Part shown: piece by piece, positions 7,591 through 16,145 of the stretch
Position numbering within the stretch: position 1 is the first letter of the stretch
Layout: each line of letters begins with the position of its first letter
Assembly (NCBI GenBank): GCA_934546745.1
Contig: CAKTDV010000009.1
Location: 1-64,000 of the forward strand
Direction: 5' to 3'
DNA length: 64,000 nt
DNA from: an uncultured Desulfovibrio sp.
GTDB taxonomy: Bacteria > Desulfobacterota > Desulfovibrionia > Desulfovibrionales > Desulfovibrionaceae
Program-made: the position numbers and the translations under genes
The notes under the pieces: model-generated
Databases searched by the model: none
What the model saw: only the letters and a program-made list of their open reading frames with translations
Told to the model about the DNA's origin: nothing

Positions 7591-9573
7591 TCACTCTCCC
7601 GCGCACTCCGCCCGTCTGATCTCGATGGCGGCTATCTGATGCTCAAGGGCGGCCATGTCTTCCATAATGCGCTCACAGGCATCCCGCAGTGTGGAAAAAG
7701 ATTTGAGCAGTTCCGTTGAGCGGGCGCTGTCGGCATAGACGGCGGGATCCGCCAGCCGCTGCTCCACGCCGGCCTGTTCGGTCATGGTTGTTTCCAGTTC
7801 TTTTTCAAGCGAGGCGTAGCGCTCTTGCAGGGGTTTCAGTTCCTTGTAAAGAGCGTTGCGGCGCTGGGCCTGCTCGCGTTTGATGCGTTTCTGTTCCTCG
7901 CGGGACAGACCGGAGCGCGCATCCCCGACAGGCGCCGAACGATCGGAAACGGCGGATGTCTCCCCATTTTCCAGCGCCGCCCGGCGGGCTTCGTCATAAC
8001 CGCGAAAATCGGGATACACAGTCAGTCCGTCGCTATTCAGGGCCCATGCCTCGGCCCCCACCTGAGAGAGCAGCCAGCGGTCGTGCGCCACCATGAGCAG
8101 GGTTCCGTCGAATTTTTCCAGCGCAGCGGCCAAAGCCTCCCGGCTTTCGAGGTCAAGATGGTTGGTCGGTTCGTCCAGCAACAGGAAATTGCAGCGCTTG
8201 AGAAAGAGGCTTGCCAGCACAAGGCGCGCTTTTTCACCGCCGGAAAGGTGGGAAACCTGACGATCGAAATATTCCTGGCCAAGAAGAAAGAGGCCGAGGA
8301 CGCTCATCAGCTCCTCTTCCGTCGTGCGTGGATCGGAAAGGCGGCGTATTTCTCCCAGCACGGTGGTGTCCGGCCGCAGAGTATCCATCTGATGCTGGGT
8401 GTAATAGCCCATGCGCACCTGCGAGCCGGTTACCATCGTGCCGCCGCATCGTTTCAGCGTTCCCGCAAGCAGCTTGAGCAGCGTGGATTTGCCGCAGCCG
8501 TTGTGCCCGACAAGAGCCACTCGCTGACCCCGGTAGACTGTAAAGGTGAGCGGCGGCCACATGGTTTTGCCGTCGGGGAAGTGGAAGGCCAGATCGGCGA
8601 CGGCCAGCACGACCTTTTCCGTGTGCGGGGCTTCCGGCCAGGTGAAACTGAGTTCCCTGCGTTTCGGTTCCGGACGGTAGTCTTCCAGCTCCTTCTCCAG
8701 CTTTTTTGCCATCTTCTGGCGGGAACCCGCCTGCCGTGCCTTGGTGGCCTTGGCACGGAAGCGTTCCACAAAGGCCATCTTGCGGTTCAGCTCGTCCCGC
8801 AGGGCCCTGGCTTCCCGCTCGCGTTGCGCATTGTATTCTTCCTGAAGCTCAAGGAAATGACTGTAGGTGGCCTTGCGGAAAATGGGGCGGGACAGGCCCA
8901 GATAAAGAACATGCGTCCCTACGGTATCCATGAAAACGCGGTCGTGGGCCACAAAGACCAGCGCGCCCTTGAAGTCGAGCAGGAAGGACTCCAGCCATTC
9001 CACGGCTTCCACATCGAGGTGGTTGGTGGGTTCGTCAAGCAGCAGCACGTCCGCCCCGGCGGTGAGGACGCGGGCCAGCTTAGCGCGTTCGCGCCAGCCG
9101 CCGGAGAGCTCGCCGAGTTTGCGGTACCATTTGCCTTCCGCAAAGCCGAGGCCGGAAAGGACGGCCTTGGCGCGGTGTTCAGGATTATAGCCGTAGGCGC
9201 TTTCCAGTTCTCCCTGACGCCGCATGAGCTGTCCCAGACGGGCCTCGTCGCCAGAGGAGGCGGCTTCTTCCCACTGGGCCCAGAAATCGTTCCAGTCGTG
9301 CAGGACATCCAGCACGTAGGTCAGCAGCGGCGTTTGCAGGGCCTCATCGGAAAGTTCCTGTTCCACATAGCCCAGACGGCAACCGCGCGGCAGGATGACG
9401 CGCCCTCCGTCAGGCGCATCCACACCGGCGAGCAGGCGCAGCAGGGTGGATTTGCCCGTACCGTTGGGGCCGCAGACACAGAGCCGGACGCCGGAATCGA
9501 CCTCCAGGGAAAAATTGTTGAAGATGTCGCGCCCGCCAAAGGATTTGGAGAGCTCCTGAATCGTTATTTTCAT
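7591..9573 (-). CDS. ABC-F family ATPase (Uup/YdiF-like)
   Basis: 660 residues from the ATG at 9573, which begins KITIQELSKSFGG and overlaps the upstream epimerase stop (ATGA). Two ABC domains with Walker A GPNGTGKST (35-43) and GHNGCGKST, signatures LSGGWRERAKL and LSGGEKARLVL, and two DEPTNHLD Walker B motifs. A linker between domains and a C-terminal coiled coil (about 530-650) are present, with no membrane segment. This marks a soluble ABC-F factor acting on ribosomes or nucleic acid, not a transporter. An in-frame extension upstream lies in the epimerase gene and is rejected. Confidence 0.93.
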   Translation of the reverse strand: MKITIQELSKSFGGRDIFNNFSLEVDSGVRLCVCGPNGTGKSTLLRLLAGVDAPDGGRVILPRGCRLGYVEQELSDEALQTPLLTYVLDVLHDWNDFWAQWEEAASSGDEARLGQLMRRQGELESAYGYNPEHRAKAVLSGLGFAEGKWYRKLGELSGGWRERAKLARVLTAGADVLLLDEPTNHLDVEAVEWLESFLLDFKGALVFVAHDRVFMDTVGTHVLYLGLSRPIFRKATYSHFLELQEEYNAQREREARALRDELNRKMAFVERFRAKATKARQAGSRQKMAKKLEKELEDYRPEPKRRELSFTWPEAPHTEKVVLAVADLAFHFPDGKTMWPPLTFTVYRGQRVALVGHNGCGKSTLLKLLAGTLKRCGGTMVTGSQVRMGYYTQHQMDTLRPDTTVLGEIRRLSDPRTTEEELMSVLGLFLLGQEYFDRQVSHLSGGEKARLVLASLFLKRCNFLLLDEPTNHLDLESREALAAALEKFDGTLLMVAHDRWLLSQVGAEAWALNSDGLTVYPDFRGYDEARRAALENGETSAVSDRSAPVGDARSGLSREEQKRIKREQAQRRNALYKELKPLQERYASLEKELETTMTEQAGVEQRLADPAVYADSARSTELLKSFSTLRDACERIMEDMAALEHQIAAIEIRRAECAGE

Positions 9574-10679
9574 AGAAGGCCCTCGGCGCGATAGCCTTTG
9601 ACGGCTTCTTCCATACCCACGGACAGCTCGTTGACGACAGGGAAGAAGGCCAGTTCTCCCTTGATGCGGCTGTCGTCGCACAGCCAGCCGTCCTCGCGGG
9701 CTTCACGGAATTTGTCCTCATTCCATCGGGGAACGGTCGTGTACCGCCTGCCGCAGGAACGGGAGAGAGCGCTCAGCAGGCGCGCGCCCATGCCGCACAT
9801 TTTCGCGCTGATGTTTCCCGCCCAGAGAGGCACGTTGACGATGCGGAGATTGTCGCCGCTTTGTCCAAGGGCCTTGCCGATGGCGCGGCAGAACTGCGCG
9901 ATGGAGTACACGTGGCCGTCGCTGAGATGATACCAGCCGTTGGCATCGGGACGGCAGCAGAGCATGACGGCCTGCGCCGCGTCCACCGCATGGACCGCGG
10001 AAACGGGGAAGGCGCGATTGCGTCCGGGCAGGATCACGAAACCTCTGGAGATGGTCTTGAAGATGGGAAGCAGGCCGCGATCGCCGCTGCCGTAGATGAT
10101 GGGGGGCCGCAGGACGACGAGCCGCTCGCCGGCGGCGCGATAGAGAATATGCTCGGCAAAGAGCTTGGACCAGCCATAGGCCGATACCGGGCGATCGACG
10201 CCGTCCTCGGCGTCGGCGTCGGTGCGGCCCGGCGCGAGGGCGCTGGGGCCGGAGGCGGAAAGACTGGAAACAAAAATCAGGCGCTTGGGAGCGTGGCGAG
10301 CCTTGTCCAGAAGGCGCCAGGCCTCGGCGATGGAGGCGGCCGATCCCGCATTGCCGCGCAGATAGCTTCGCCAGTCGCCGCTGAAAAGGACGGCCGCCAT
10401 ATGGATGACGATATCGCGATCGGCCATGGCCTGCGCCAGGCCGCTGCCGCTCATGATATCGCCGCGGATGAGCGTTACGCTCTCAGGGAGGTGGCTCGTA
10501 TCCGAGGTGGGGCGCACGAAGCAGGTGACGCGGGCGCCCGCGCGGATCAGCAGGGGGATCAGGTGGCGTCCGACAAAGCCCGTGCCGCCTGTGACAAGCA
10601 CGGAGGCGTCGCGCAGGTGCTCCATGCGGGCCGTAAGGGTATCCAGAAATTCGTCAGGGAGAAAGGTTGCTGTCGCCAT
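9570..10679 (-). CDS. NAD-dependent epimerase/dehydratase
   Basis: 369 residues from the ATG at 10679, preceded by AAGGAG. Extended SDR fold: GGTGFVG at 31-37, the SSLSASG strand, and the YGWSK active-site YXXXK. The substrate is unknown. The C-terminal part has features of 3-beta-hydroxysteroid or UDP-sugar type members, which is not enough to name it. It lies 22 bases after the acetyltransferase-like gene and overlaps the ABC-F gene, so it belongs to the pyrK-aroK run. Confidence 0.85.
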   Translation of the reverse strand: MATATFLPDEFLDTLTARMEHLRDASVLVTGGTGFVGRHLIPLLIRAGARVTCFVRPTSDTSHLPESVTLIRGDIMSGSGLAQAMADRDIVIHMAAVLFSGDWRSYLRGNAGSAASIAEAWRLLDKARHAPKRLIFVSSLSASGPSALAPGRTDADAEDGVDRPVSAYGWSKLFAEHILYRAAGERLVVLRPPIIYGSGDRGLLPIFKTISRGFVILPGRNRAFPVSAVHAVDAAQAVMLCCRPDANGWYHLSDGHVYSIAQFCRAIGKALGQSGDNLRIVNVPLWAGNISAKMCGMGARLLSALSRSCGRRYTTVPRWNEDKFREAREDGWLCDDSRIKGELAFFPVVNELSVGMEEAVKGYRAEGLL

Positions 10680-10701
10680 AGGGCGGCTCCTTGGTGATGC
10701 G

Positions 10702-11877
10702 CTATATTTTTTCCGCAATATCACGGCGGTAGAGGCGATAGCGCTTGGTGATGCGACCTGAAAAGTCTTCAATCAGGTCGTCAATGGCGGTATTGTCCTC
10801 CAGTACCCACGAGCCTTCGACCCGTTTGAAATCGGGGTGCGCGGCCGCCTGTTCCAGCATGTAGTCAAGCAGGAGCAGCGGCAGGCCCATGAGGCGGAAT
10901 TCCGGCCTGATGCCGAACAGAATGATGCGGTAGTTTCCCCGTATTTCCTTGCGGGCCTTCCAGAAATGCCAGGGAGCGGCAAGGCCGATGCGGCCGTTGA
11001 GGCGTTTGAGGAGCGGGTTGAAGTCCGGCAGGGCTACCATGCCCGCCGCGGGAACGCCCCTGTGGAAGAAGAGGACGAAGAAATCCGGTTCCAGATAGGT
11101 TTTCAGGTCTCTGACCAGCGCGTCGGCCTCGGCCGGGGGCAGCGGCGTAAAGCCCCAGTTCTGGGACCATGACTCATGGTACAGATCAAGCATGATGCGG
11201 ATATCCTCGGCCAGGGTGGCCCGGCGGGAACTGCGCCGTGTAAACCGGGCTTCGGCCTTGATGCGGGCGATCTCGTCGCGCAGCCACTGGGGCAGATGAA
11301 GGCGTTCCCGCTCAATGAGGTAGGCAAAGAGGTCCTGTTCCTTGCGCAGATGCCAGCTTTCCGCAAGTTCGGCATAGTAGGGAGGGTTCCAGGGCATCAT
11401 GATGGCGGGAGGGTGGTCGAAACCGTCCACCAGCATACCGCAGGTGTAGTTTGTGGAAGGATTGATGGGCCCGCGCATGAAGTCCATGCCCTGTGCCGAC
11501 AGCCAGTCGCGGGCGGCGGCAAAGAGGGCATGTGCCGCCGGGCGGTCGTTCCGGCATTCGAAGAAGCCGAAAGCGCCGCAGCGCTCGCGGGCATAGGCGT
11601 TGTGATTGTCATCCACGATGGCCGCGATGCGGCCCACAGGGTCTTCGCCGCGCAGGGCAAGAAACAGCTCACGCCGGGCGGCGTTCCAGAAAGGGTGTTT
11701 TCCGGGCGTGAGCAGCGCCTTGTCCTGGGCGCGCAGGGGAGGAACCCAGAGAGGGCTCCGGGCATGAATGGCCCACGGCAGGGCTACAAAAGCCTCCAGC
11801 GCGGCCCCATCGTGAACCGGAACGACGCGCAACGCGCCGCCCGCGCCGGTGGCAGTGGCATTCCGGCGGTCATCCAT
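10702..11877 (-). CDS. GNAT-like N-acetyltransferase of unknown substrate
   Basis: 391 residues from the ATG at 11877; an ATG at 11892 is also possible. The sequence matches a widespread family of about 380 residues. Its pattern is seen here: PLWVPPL near the start, FWNAARRELFLAL, VGRIAAIVDDNHN, FMRGPINPSTN and AIMMPWNPPYY, then a second GNAT-like half with FFVLFFHRG. No substrate is established for the family. The start lies inside the last codons of pyrD, which indicates co-translation. Confidence 0.75.
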   Translation of the reverse strand: MDDRRNATATGAGGALRVVPVHDGAALEAFVALPWAIHARSPLWVPPLRAQDKALLTPGKHPFWNAARRELFLALRGEDPVGRIAAIVDDNHNAYARERCGAFGFFECRNDRPAAHALFAAARDWLSAQGMDFMRGPINPSTNYTCGMLVDGFDHPPAIMMPWNPPYYAELAESWHLRKEQDLFAYLIERERLHLPQWLRDEIARIKAEARFTRRSSRRATLAEDIRIMLDLYHESWSQNWGFTPLPPAEADALVRDLKTYLEPDFFVLFFHRGVPAAGMVALPDFNPLLKRLNGRIGLAAPWHFWKARKEIRGNYRIILFGIRPEFRLMGLPLLLLDYMLEQAAAHPDFKRVEGSWVLEDNTAIDDLIEDFSGRITKRYRLYRRDIAEKI

Positions 11878-12826
11878 GAGCGATTCCACCATACAGACGC
11901 AGGGATCCGCGCAGCTCCTCCAGGCTGGAGACACCAAGCCGGGCGCATGCGGCGGGGAGCTCGCTGACGGCGGCGAACGCGCAGTCGGGGCGCAGGAAGT
12001 TGCCGGTGCCGATTTGTACGGCATGGGCTCCCGCGAGGATGAATTCCAGCACATCCTCGGCACAGACGATGCCCCCGATACCGATGACGGGAATGGACAC
12101 GGCGCGGGCGGTCTGCCAGACGCAGCGCAACGCCACAGGTTTGATGGCCGGTCCTGAGAGGCCGCCGGTGACATTGGCCAGACGCGGGCGGCGCGTGGCC
12201 ACGTCAACAGCCATGCCCGAAAGCGTGTTGATGCAGGAAATGATGTCCGCGCCCGCGGCTTCCACGGCCTGCGCCATGCGGGTGATGTCCGTGACATTGG
12301 GGGAAAGCTTGACGATGACGGGTTTGCCGGGGGCCTTGTCGCGCACGGCGCGGGTGACCGCCGCGGCAAGATCGGGATCCTGGCCGAAGAGGATGCCGCC
12401 TTCCCTGACGTTGGGGCAGGAGACATTGACTTCCAGCGCGGCAACGCCCGTTTCACCGTTGAGGCGGGCGGCCAGTTCGCCGAACTCTTCCGGCGACGTC
12501 GCATAGAGATTGGCCACCACAGGCAGATCCCTCCAGGGCAGCCGCGGCAGCGTGCGCGCGCAGAAGGCTTCCACACCGTCGTTTTGCAGGCCGACGGCAT
12601 TCAGCATACCGCCGGTCGTTTCCGCGATGCGCGGGCAGGGGTTGCCTTCGCGCGGCTGAAGGGAGAGCCCCTTGACGACAATGCCGCCAAGGCTTGCCAG
12701 ATCCCCGTAGGGGGCAAATTCCACGCCGTAGCCAAAGGTGCCCGACGCTGTCATGACAGGATTTTTAAGGCGCAGCGTATGGTGTGGCCCGGCAAGCGCA
12801 ACCGACAAATCCATCGAAGAGTTCAT
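11870..12826 (-). CDS. pyrD: dihydroorotate dehydrogenase, class 1B catalytic subunit
   Basis: 318 residues from the ATG at 12826 (MNSSMDLSVALAG). FMN-dependent oxidation of dihydroorotate to orotate. The active-site Cys is in NVSCPNVREGG, and FMN-phosphate motifs are IGIGGI and IQIGTGNF. Class 1B enzymes need PyrK, encoded just upstream at 12985-13797, to pass electrons to NAD. The start is set by AAAGGA seven bases upstream, part of a leader element shared with two other genes. A TTG directly before the ATG extends the frame by one codon but is less likely. Confidence 0.95.
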   Translation of the reverse strand: MNSSMDLSVALAGPHHTLRLKNPVMTASGTFGYGVEFAPYGDLASLGGIVVKGLSLQPREGNPCPRIAETTGGMLNAVGLQNDGVEAFCARTLPRLPWRDLPVVANLYATSPEEFGELAARLNGETGVAALEVNVSCPNVREGGILFGQDPDLAAAVTRAVRDKAPGKPVIVKLSPNVTDITRMAQAVEAAGADIISCINTLSGMAVDVATRRPRLANVTGGLSGPAIKPVALRCVWQTARAVSIPVIGIGGIVCAEDVLEFILAGAHAVQIGTGNFLRPDCAFAAVSELPAACARLGVSSLEELRGSLRLYGGIAHG

Positions 12827-12872
12827 CAAAAATTCCTTTGTGGCCTGAAACCCGCTCCTTCAGAGGGAGAAG
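12827..12872 (-). promoter_or_regulatory. shared leader element, copy upstream of pyrD
   Basis: On the minus strand this reads: a small GC hairpin (12855-12869), then GTTTCA, two bases, CCACAAAGGA, seven bases, and the ATG in TTGATGAA. Over the 30 bases from GTTTCA to ATGAA it differs at only two positions from the element before the TtuA-like gene (17601-17645). It is also clearly related to the one before icd (25040-25080). It includes the ribosome-binding site. Confidence 0.6.
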
Positions 12873-12984
12873 ACGTTTTGCCACGATGGCAACGCCGGTG
12901 CAACCGGCAGCGGTGTCGCCGGAAAAGGGGACGGGCGCGGCCATCCGCTCCTGCGTCCGCGAGCGGTCATCTCTCGCGAGGGTG

Positions 12985-13797
12985 CTAAAGCGCAATCTGG
13001 TCAGCCCAGAAAACGGGGCCATGATTGCAGACCTGCACCAGGCCTTCGCGCTTTTCGGCGACGGGCCATGCCGCTGTTGTGCGGGTAACGCAGCCAAGGC
13101 AGGCGCCCACGCCGCAGGCCATGCGGTTTTCCAGTGAAAGCTGGGTACGCGCGCCGTACCGCAGCGCCAGCGAGCGCACCGTTTTCAGAAAGGGCAGGGG
13201 GCCGCACGCCAGCACCAGACCTTTCTGCTCCGCATATTCGCGGATGCGTTCCTGCAATGTGTAGATGAAATTATCCAGATCGCCGGGAACGGTTTCCTGC
13301 AGCGTATCCAGCGTCACATGTTCGTTGATGCTGTCCACGGGGTAGCAGCTCAGGGGATCGCGGTGGCCAAAAATCATGGAGACGTTCCACGGGTTGGGGT
13401 GGCGCGCCACATAGCCCACAAAGGGAACGATGCCCATGCCGCCAGCCAGCAGGAGTGTGGGCGTTTCCGGATCCACCGCAAAGCCGTTGCCCAGCGGTCC
13501 CCAGACGCGGATGCGATCACCGGCCCTGAGTTCGGTCATGCGGCGGGTACCCCGCCCGGCGACCTGAAAGAAGCAGATCATATGACGGGCCGTCATGTGA
13601 CAGATGCCAAAGGGGCGCGCCCAGGGCATTTCCAGGCCGAAGGAAAGGGGGCGCAGCATGACGAACTGGCCGGGACGCCAGTTTTCCCAGTCCGGTCTGG
13701 AGATGCGCAGGGCATAGTAGCGGGATTCACCGCCGATCTGGCCGAACGGCACAAGGTCCAGAACTGTCAGGAGTGAGGAAGAGGGAGGCGTAGACAT
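12985..13797 (-). CDS. pyrK: dihydroorotate dehydrogenase electron-transfer subunit
   Basis: 270 residues. An FAD and [2Fe-2S] protein of the ferredoxin-reductase family that carries electrons from PyrD to NAD. The FAD-binding barrel includes RPFGICHM, the NAD-binding part has LLLAGGMGIVPF, and the cluster Cys are C228, C233, C236 and C257 (CGVGACLGC and CNHGP). It is separated from pyrD by 155 bases, which hold the leader element and GC-rich inverted repeats. A sigma70-type promoter ends only eight bases from the ATG. Confidence 0.94.
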   Translation of the reverse strand: MSTPPSSSLLTVLDLVPFGQIGGESRYYALRISRPDWENWRPGQFVMLRPLSFGLEMPWARPFGICHMTARHMICFFQVAGRGTRRMTELRAGDRIRVWGPLGNGFAVDPETPTLLLAGGMGIVPFVGYVARHPNPWNVSMIFGHRDPLSCYPVDSINEHVTLDTLQETVPGDLDNFIYTLQERIREYAEQKGLVLACGPLPFLKTVRSLALRYGARTQLSLENRMACGVGACLGCVTRTTAAWPVAEKREGLVQVCNHGPVFWADQIAL

Positions 13798-13805
13798 AAT
13801 ACAGA

Positions 13806-13834
13806 GCTATAAAGAGACTTTTACCGTGGGTCAA
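13806..13834 (-). promoter_or_regulatory. sigma70-type promoter of pyrK
   Basis: On the minus strand TTGACC (13829-13834), a 17-base spacer, and TATAGC (13806-13811). The expected start point falls zero to two bases before the pyrK ATG, which implies a nearly leaderless transcript. Confidence 0.55.
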
Positions 13835-13979
13835 CAGGATATGGCCGGGCCCCCCATTTTTGCGCCTTCCCTTTTGGAGAAAGCCCGGATATACTGACGC
13901 GCCGCGCTGGATCGGCATATGGCGCCTGAAAGGCGGCCTTTCTTCCGGTACAGCCCGGCGCGCAAAAGGAGAAAGCAGA

Positions 13980-15023
13980 ATGAGCAAATCGTTGACCGTC
14001 GCCGTCGTGGGCGCTACCGGAGCCGTGGGCCGCGAAATGTTGAAGACCCTGCACGAACGCAACTTCCCGGCCACGGAGGTACGGGCGTTTGCGTCCGCGC
14101 GTTCCGCGGGCGACAAGGTGCCCTATGGCAGCGGCGAGCTTGTGGTGCGGGAATTGAAGGAAGACGTTTTTGACGGCGTCGACATCGCCATTTTTTCCGC
14201 TGGCGGCGACACGTCGCGGCGGTTCGCCCCCCATGCGGCCCACGCCGGTTCCGTGGTCGTGGACAACTCCGCCGCCTGGCGCATGGACGGGCGTTGTCCG
14301 CTGGTCGTGCCCGAAGTCAACCCACGGGCGCTGGAGGAGCATAACGGCATTATCGCCAACCCCAATTGTTCCACCATCCAGATGATCGCCGCGCTCAAGC
14401 CTATTTATGACGCGGTGGGCATCACACGCATCGTGGTTTCCACCTATCAGGCCGTCTCCGGCACGGGGCAGAAGGGCATCGAGGAACTGGAGCGCCAGAC
14501 CCGCGACGTCTTCAATCTGCGCGATCCGGAGTGCAAAACCTATCCCTACCAGATTGCGTTCAACATCCTGCCGCATATCGATGTCTTCCTTGAGAATGAC
14601 TACACCAAGGAAGAAATGAAGATGGTCAACGAAACCAGGAAGATTCTTGGCGACGACACCGTGCGTGTGACGGCCACCTGTGCCCGTGTGCCCGTGTTTT
14701 ACGGACATGCCGAGTCGGTGAATGTGGAAACCAGAAAGAAAATGACCGCCAAAGAGTGCCGTGTGCTGCTGTCGCAGGCGCCCGGCGTGAAGGTCTTCGA
14801 TAACCCCAGGGAGAAGCTGTATCCCATGCCACTGTATGCGGCCGGAACGGACGATGTCTTTGTGGGGCGCATTCGCGAGGACGAAAGCGTTGATAACGGC
14901 CTGAATCTCTGGATTGTGGCCGACAATATCCGCAAGGGCGCGGCGCTCAACGCCGTCCAGATTGCGGAAGAGCTGGTGCGGCGCGATTTGCTGGGCGTGA
15001 GGGATCGCAACGTCTTCATGTAA
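13980..15023 (+). CDS. asd: aspartate-semialdehyde dehydrogenase
   Basis: 347 residues from the ATG at 13980, preceded by AAAGGAG. It reduces aspartyl phosphate to aspartate semialdehyde, the branch point to lysine, threonine and methionine. The NADP-binding GATGAVG is at 11-17 and the catalytic Cys is C130 in NPNCST. The substrate-binding QAVSGTGQKG is also present. It is transcribed away from pyrK. The window also holds hom and thrC for the threonine branch, but at separate loci. The frame is open upstream, but the family N-terminus sets this start. Confidence 0.95.
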   Translation: MSKSLTVAVVGATGAVGREMLKTLHERNFPATEVRAFASARSAGDKVPYGSGELVVRELKEDVFDGVDIAIFSAGGDTSRRFAPHAAHAGSVVVDNSAAWRMDGRCPLVVPEVNPRALEEHNGIIANPNCSTIQMIAALKPIYDAVGITRIVVSTYQAVSGTGQKGIEELERQTRDVFNLRDPECKTYPYQIAFNILPHIDVFLENDYTKEEMKMVNETRKILGDDTVRVTATCARVPVFYGHAESVNVETRKKMTAKECRVLLSQAPGVKVFDNPREKLYPMPLYAAGTDDVFVGRIREDESVDNGLNLWIVADNIRKGAALNAVQIAEELVRRDLLGVRDRNVFM

Positions 15024-15036
15024 ATCGTTGTACGCC

Positions 15037-15079
15037 GCCCGCGCATGGAGGAACTGCGCTGTTTTCCCTGTGCGTGGGC
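15037..15079. repeat. intergenic palindrome, copy 1
   Basis: An imperfect inverted repeat just after asd. The left arm is GCCCGCGCA and the right arm TGCGTGGGC. The right side, CCCTGTGCGTGGGCGC with four preceding T, is identical to that in the copy at 29824-29868. It may act as the asd terminator, but it has no T run after the stem and looks more like a REP-type element. Confidence 0.5.
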
Positions 15080-15206
15080 GCGAGTCCCGATCCGGCATGC
15101 GCCAAACCATCATAACGCCTTTGTTGTCTGAAACTTCCCCGCACGGTTCCTGACCGCCGGATGCGCCTGTCAGGCGCCGTGTGGGCGACCGCGGATTGAA
15201 GCAACC

Positions 15207-16145
15207 ATGGAAGCCGTGGATTTTGACGAATATCTGGCGGCGCTGCTGCACGCGCCCCGTCCCCATACGGGAGTCCTTGCCTTCTACGATCATCGCGTGG
15301 GCAGGATATGCGCGGATCAGCGCCTGCTTTTGCTCCCGCTGGATGATCACCTCTGCCTGCGTGGCGACGGCCTCTTTGAAAGCCTGGCCTGCCGGGAGCG
15401 CACGGTCTTTGCCCTGGACGGGCATCTGGCACGCCTGCGCGAGGGCGCGGCGGCGCTGCGTCTGCGGCCGCCCTGCTCCTGGGAGGAGGTGCGCGCGCGG
15501 ATTATGGACGTGGCCCGCGCCTCCGGCCGTGATGACTGCGGCCTGCGTGTGCTTCTGGGGCGCGGTCCCGGCGGCTTTGGCATAGCGCCTTCCGAATGCC
15601 CTGTGTCCAGCCTGTACATCGTTGCGCTGGAAAGCGCACCGACGCGGCGGGAAGTTCTTGAGAAGGGGCTCTCCGCCTTTGCCAGCGCCATTCCGCCAAA
15701 GCAGCCCTATCTGGCGCGTATCAAGAGCAACAATTATCTGCCGAACGTTCTTATGGCGCAGGAAGCGGCCGAACGCGGTCTGGATGTGGCCATCGCTTTT
15801 GACGGGCAGGGGCGCATGTGTGAGGCGGCCATTGCCAGCGTCGGCATTGTGAACGAGACCGGAGCGCTCGTCTGCCCGCCGCCTGAACGCATTCTTGAAG
15901 GCACGTCCATGCTGGCCGCTCTTGCGGCGGCGCGAAAGGCGGGCATGTCCGCCCTGCGGCGTGATGTCACACGTGGCGACATTGCGCGCGCGCGGGAAAT
16001 GCTGCTCTTTACCAGCGCCAGCCTCTGTCTTTCCCTGACATCTTTTGACGGCATTCCCGTGGGCTGCGGCAAGCCCGGACCTGTGGCCCCTCTGTTACGG
16101 GAGGAAATGCTGCGCGCCATGCTCCGTGAGGGAGCCTCTTTCTGA
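15207..16145 (+). CDS. class IV aminotransferase (PabC/IlvE/DAAT-like)
   Basis: 312 residues. PLP fold type IV: the probable Schiff-base Lys is in LARIKSNNYLPNVLMAQEA, with the GRMCEAAIASVGIV strand and EGTSMLAAL near the phosphate site. The family includes aminodeoxychorismate lyase, branched-chain and D-amino acid aminotransferases; I cannot choose among them. The ribosome-binding site is weak. Its stop shares one base with the next gene's start (TGATG), so the two are coupled. About 180 bases upstream of it, after asd, hold only the palindrome at 15037-15079. Confidence 0.85.
   Translation: MEAVDFDEYLAALLHAPRPHTGVLAFYDHRVGRICADQRLLLLPLDDHLCLRGDGLFESLACRERTVFALDGHLARLREGAAALRLRPPCSWEEVRARIMDVARASGRDDCGLRVLLGRGPGGFGIAPSECPVSSLYIVALESAPTRREVLEKGLSAFASAIPPKQPYLARIKSNNYLPNVLMAQEAAERGLDVAIAFDGQGRMCEAAIASVGIVNETGALVCPPPERILEGTSMLAALAAARKAGMSALRRDVTRGDIARAREMLLFTSASLCLSLTSFDGIPVGCGKPGPVAPLLREEMLRAMLREGASF

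Noticed and set aside
7578..7595. TGTTTCATATAC as a further parS-like site
   Set aside because: Only the left half matches; the right half has no TGAAACA.
7825..9594. A 589-codon plus-strand open frame
   Set aside because: It is the reverse of the ABC-F gene and has no motif.
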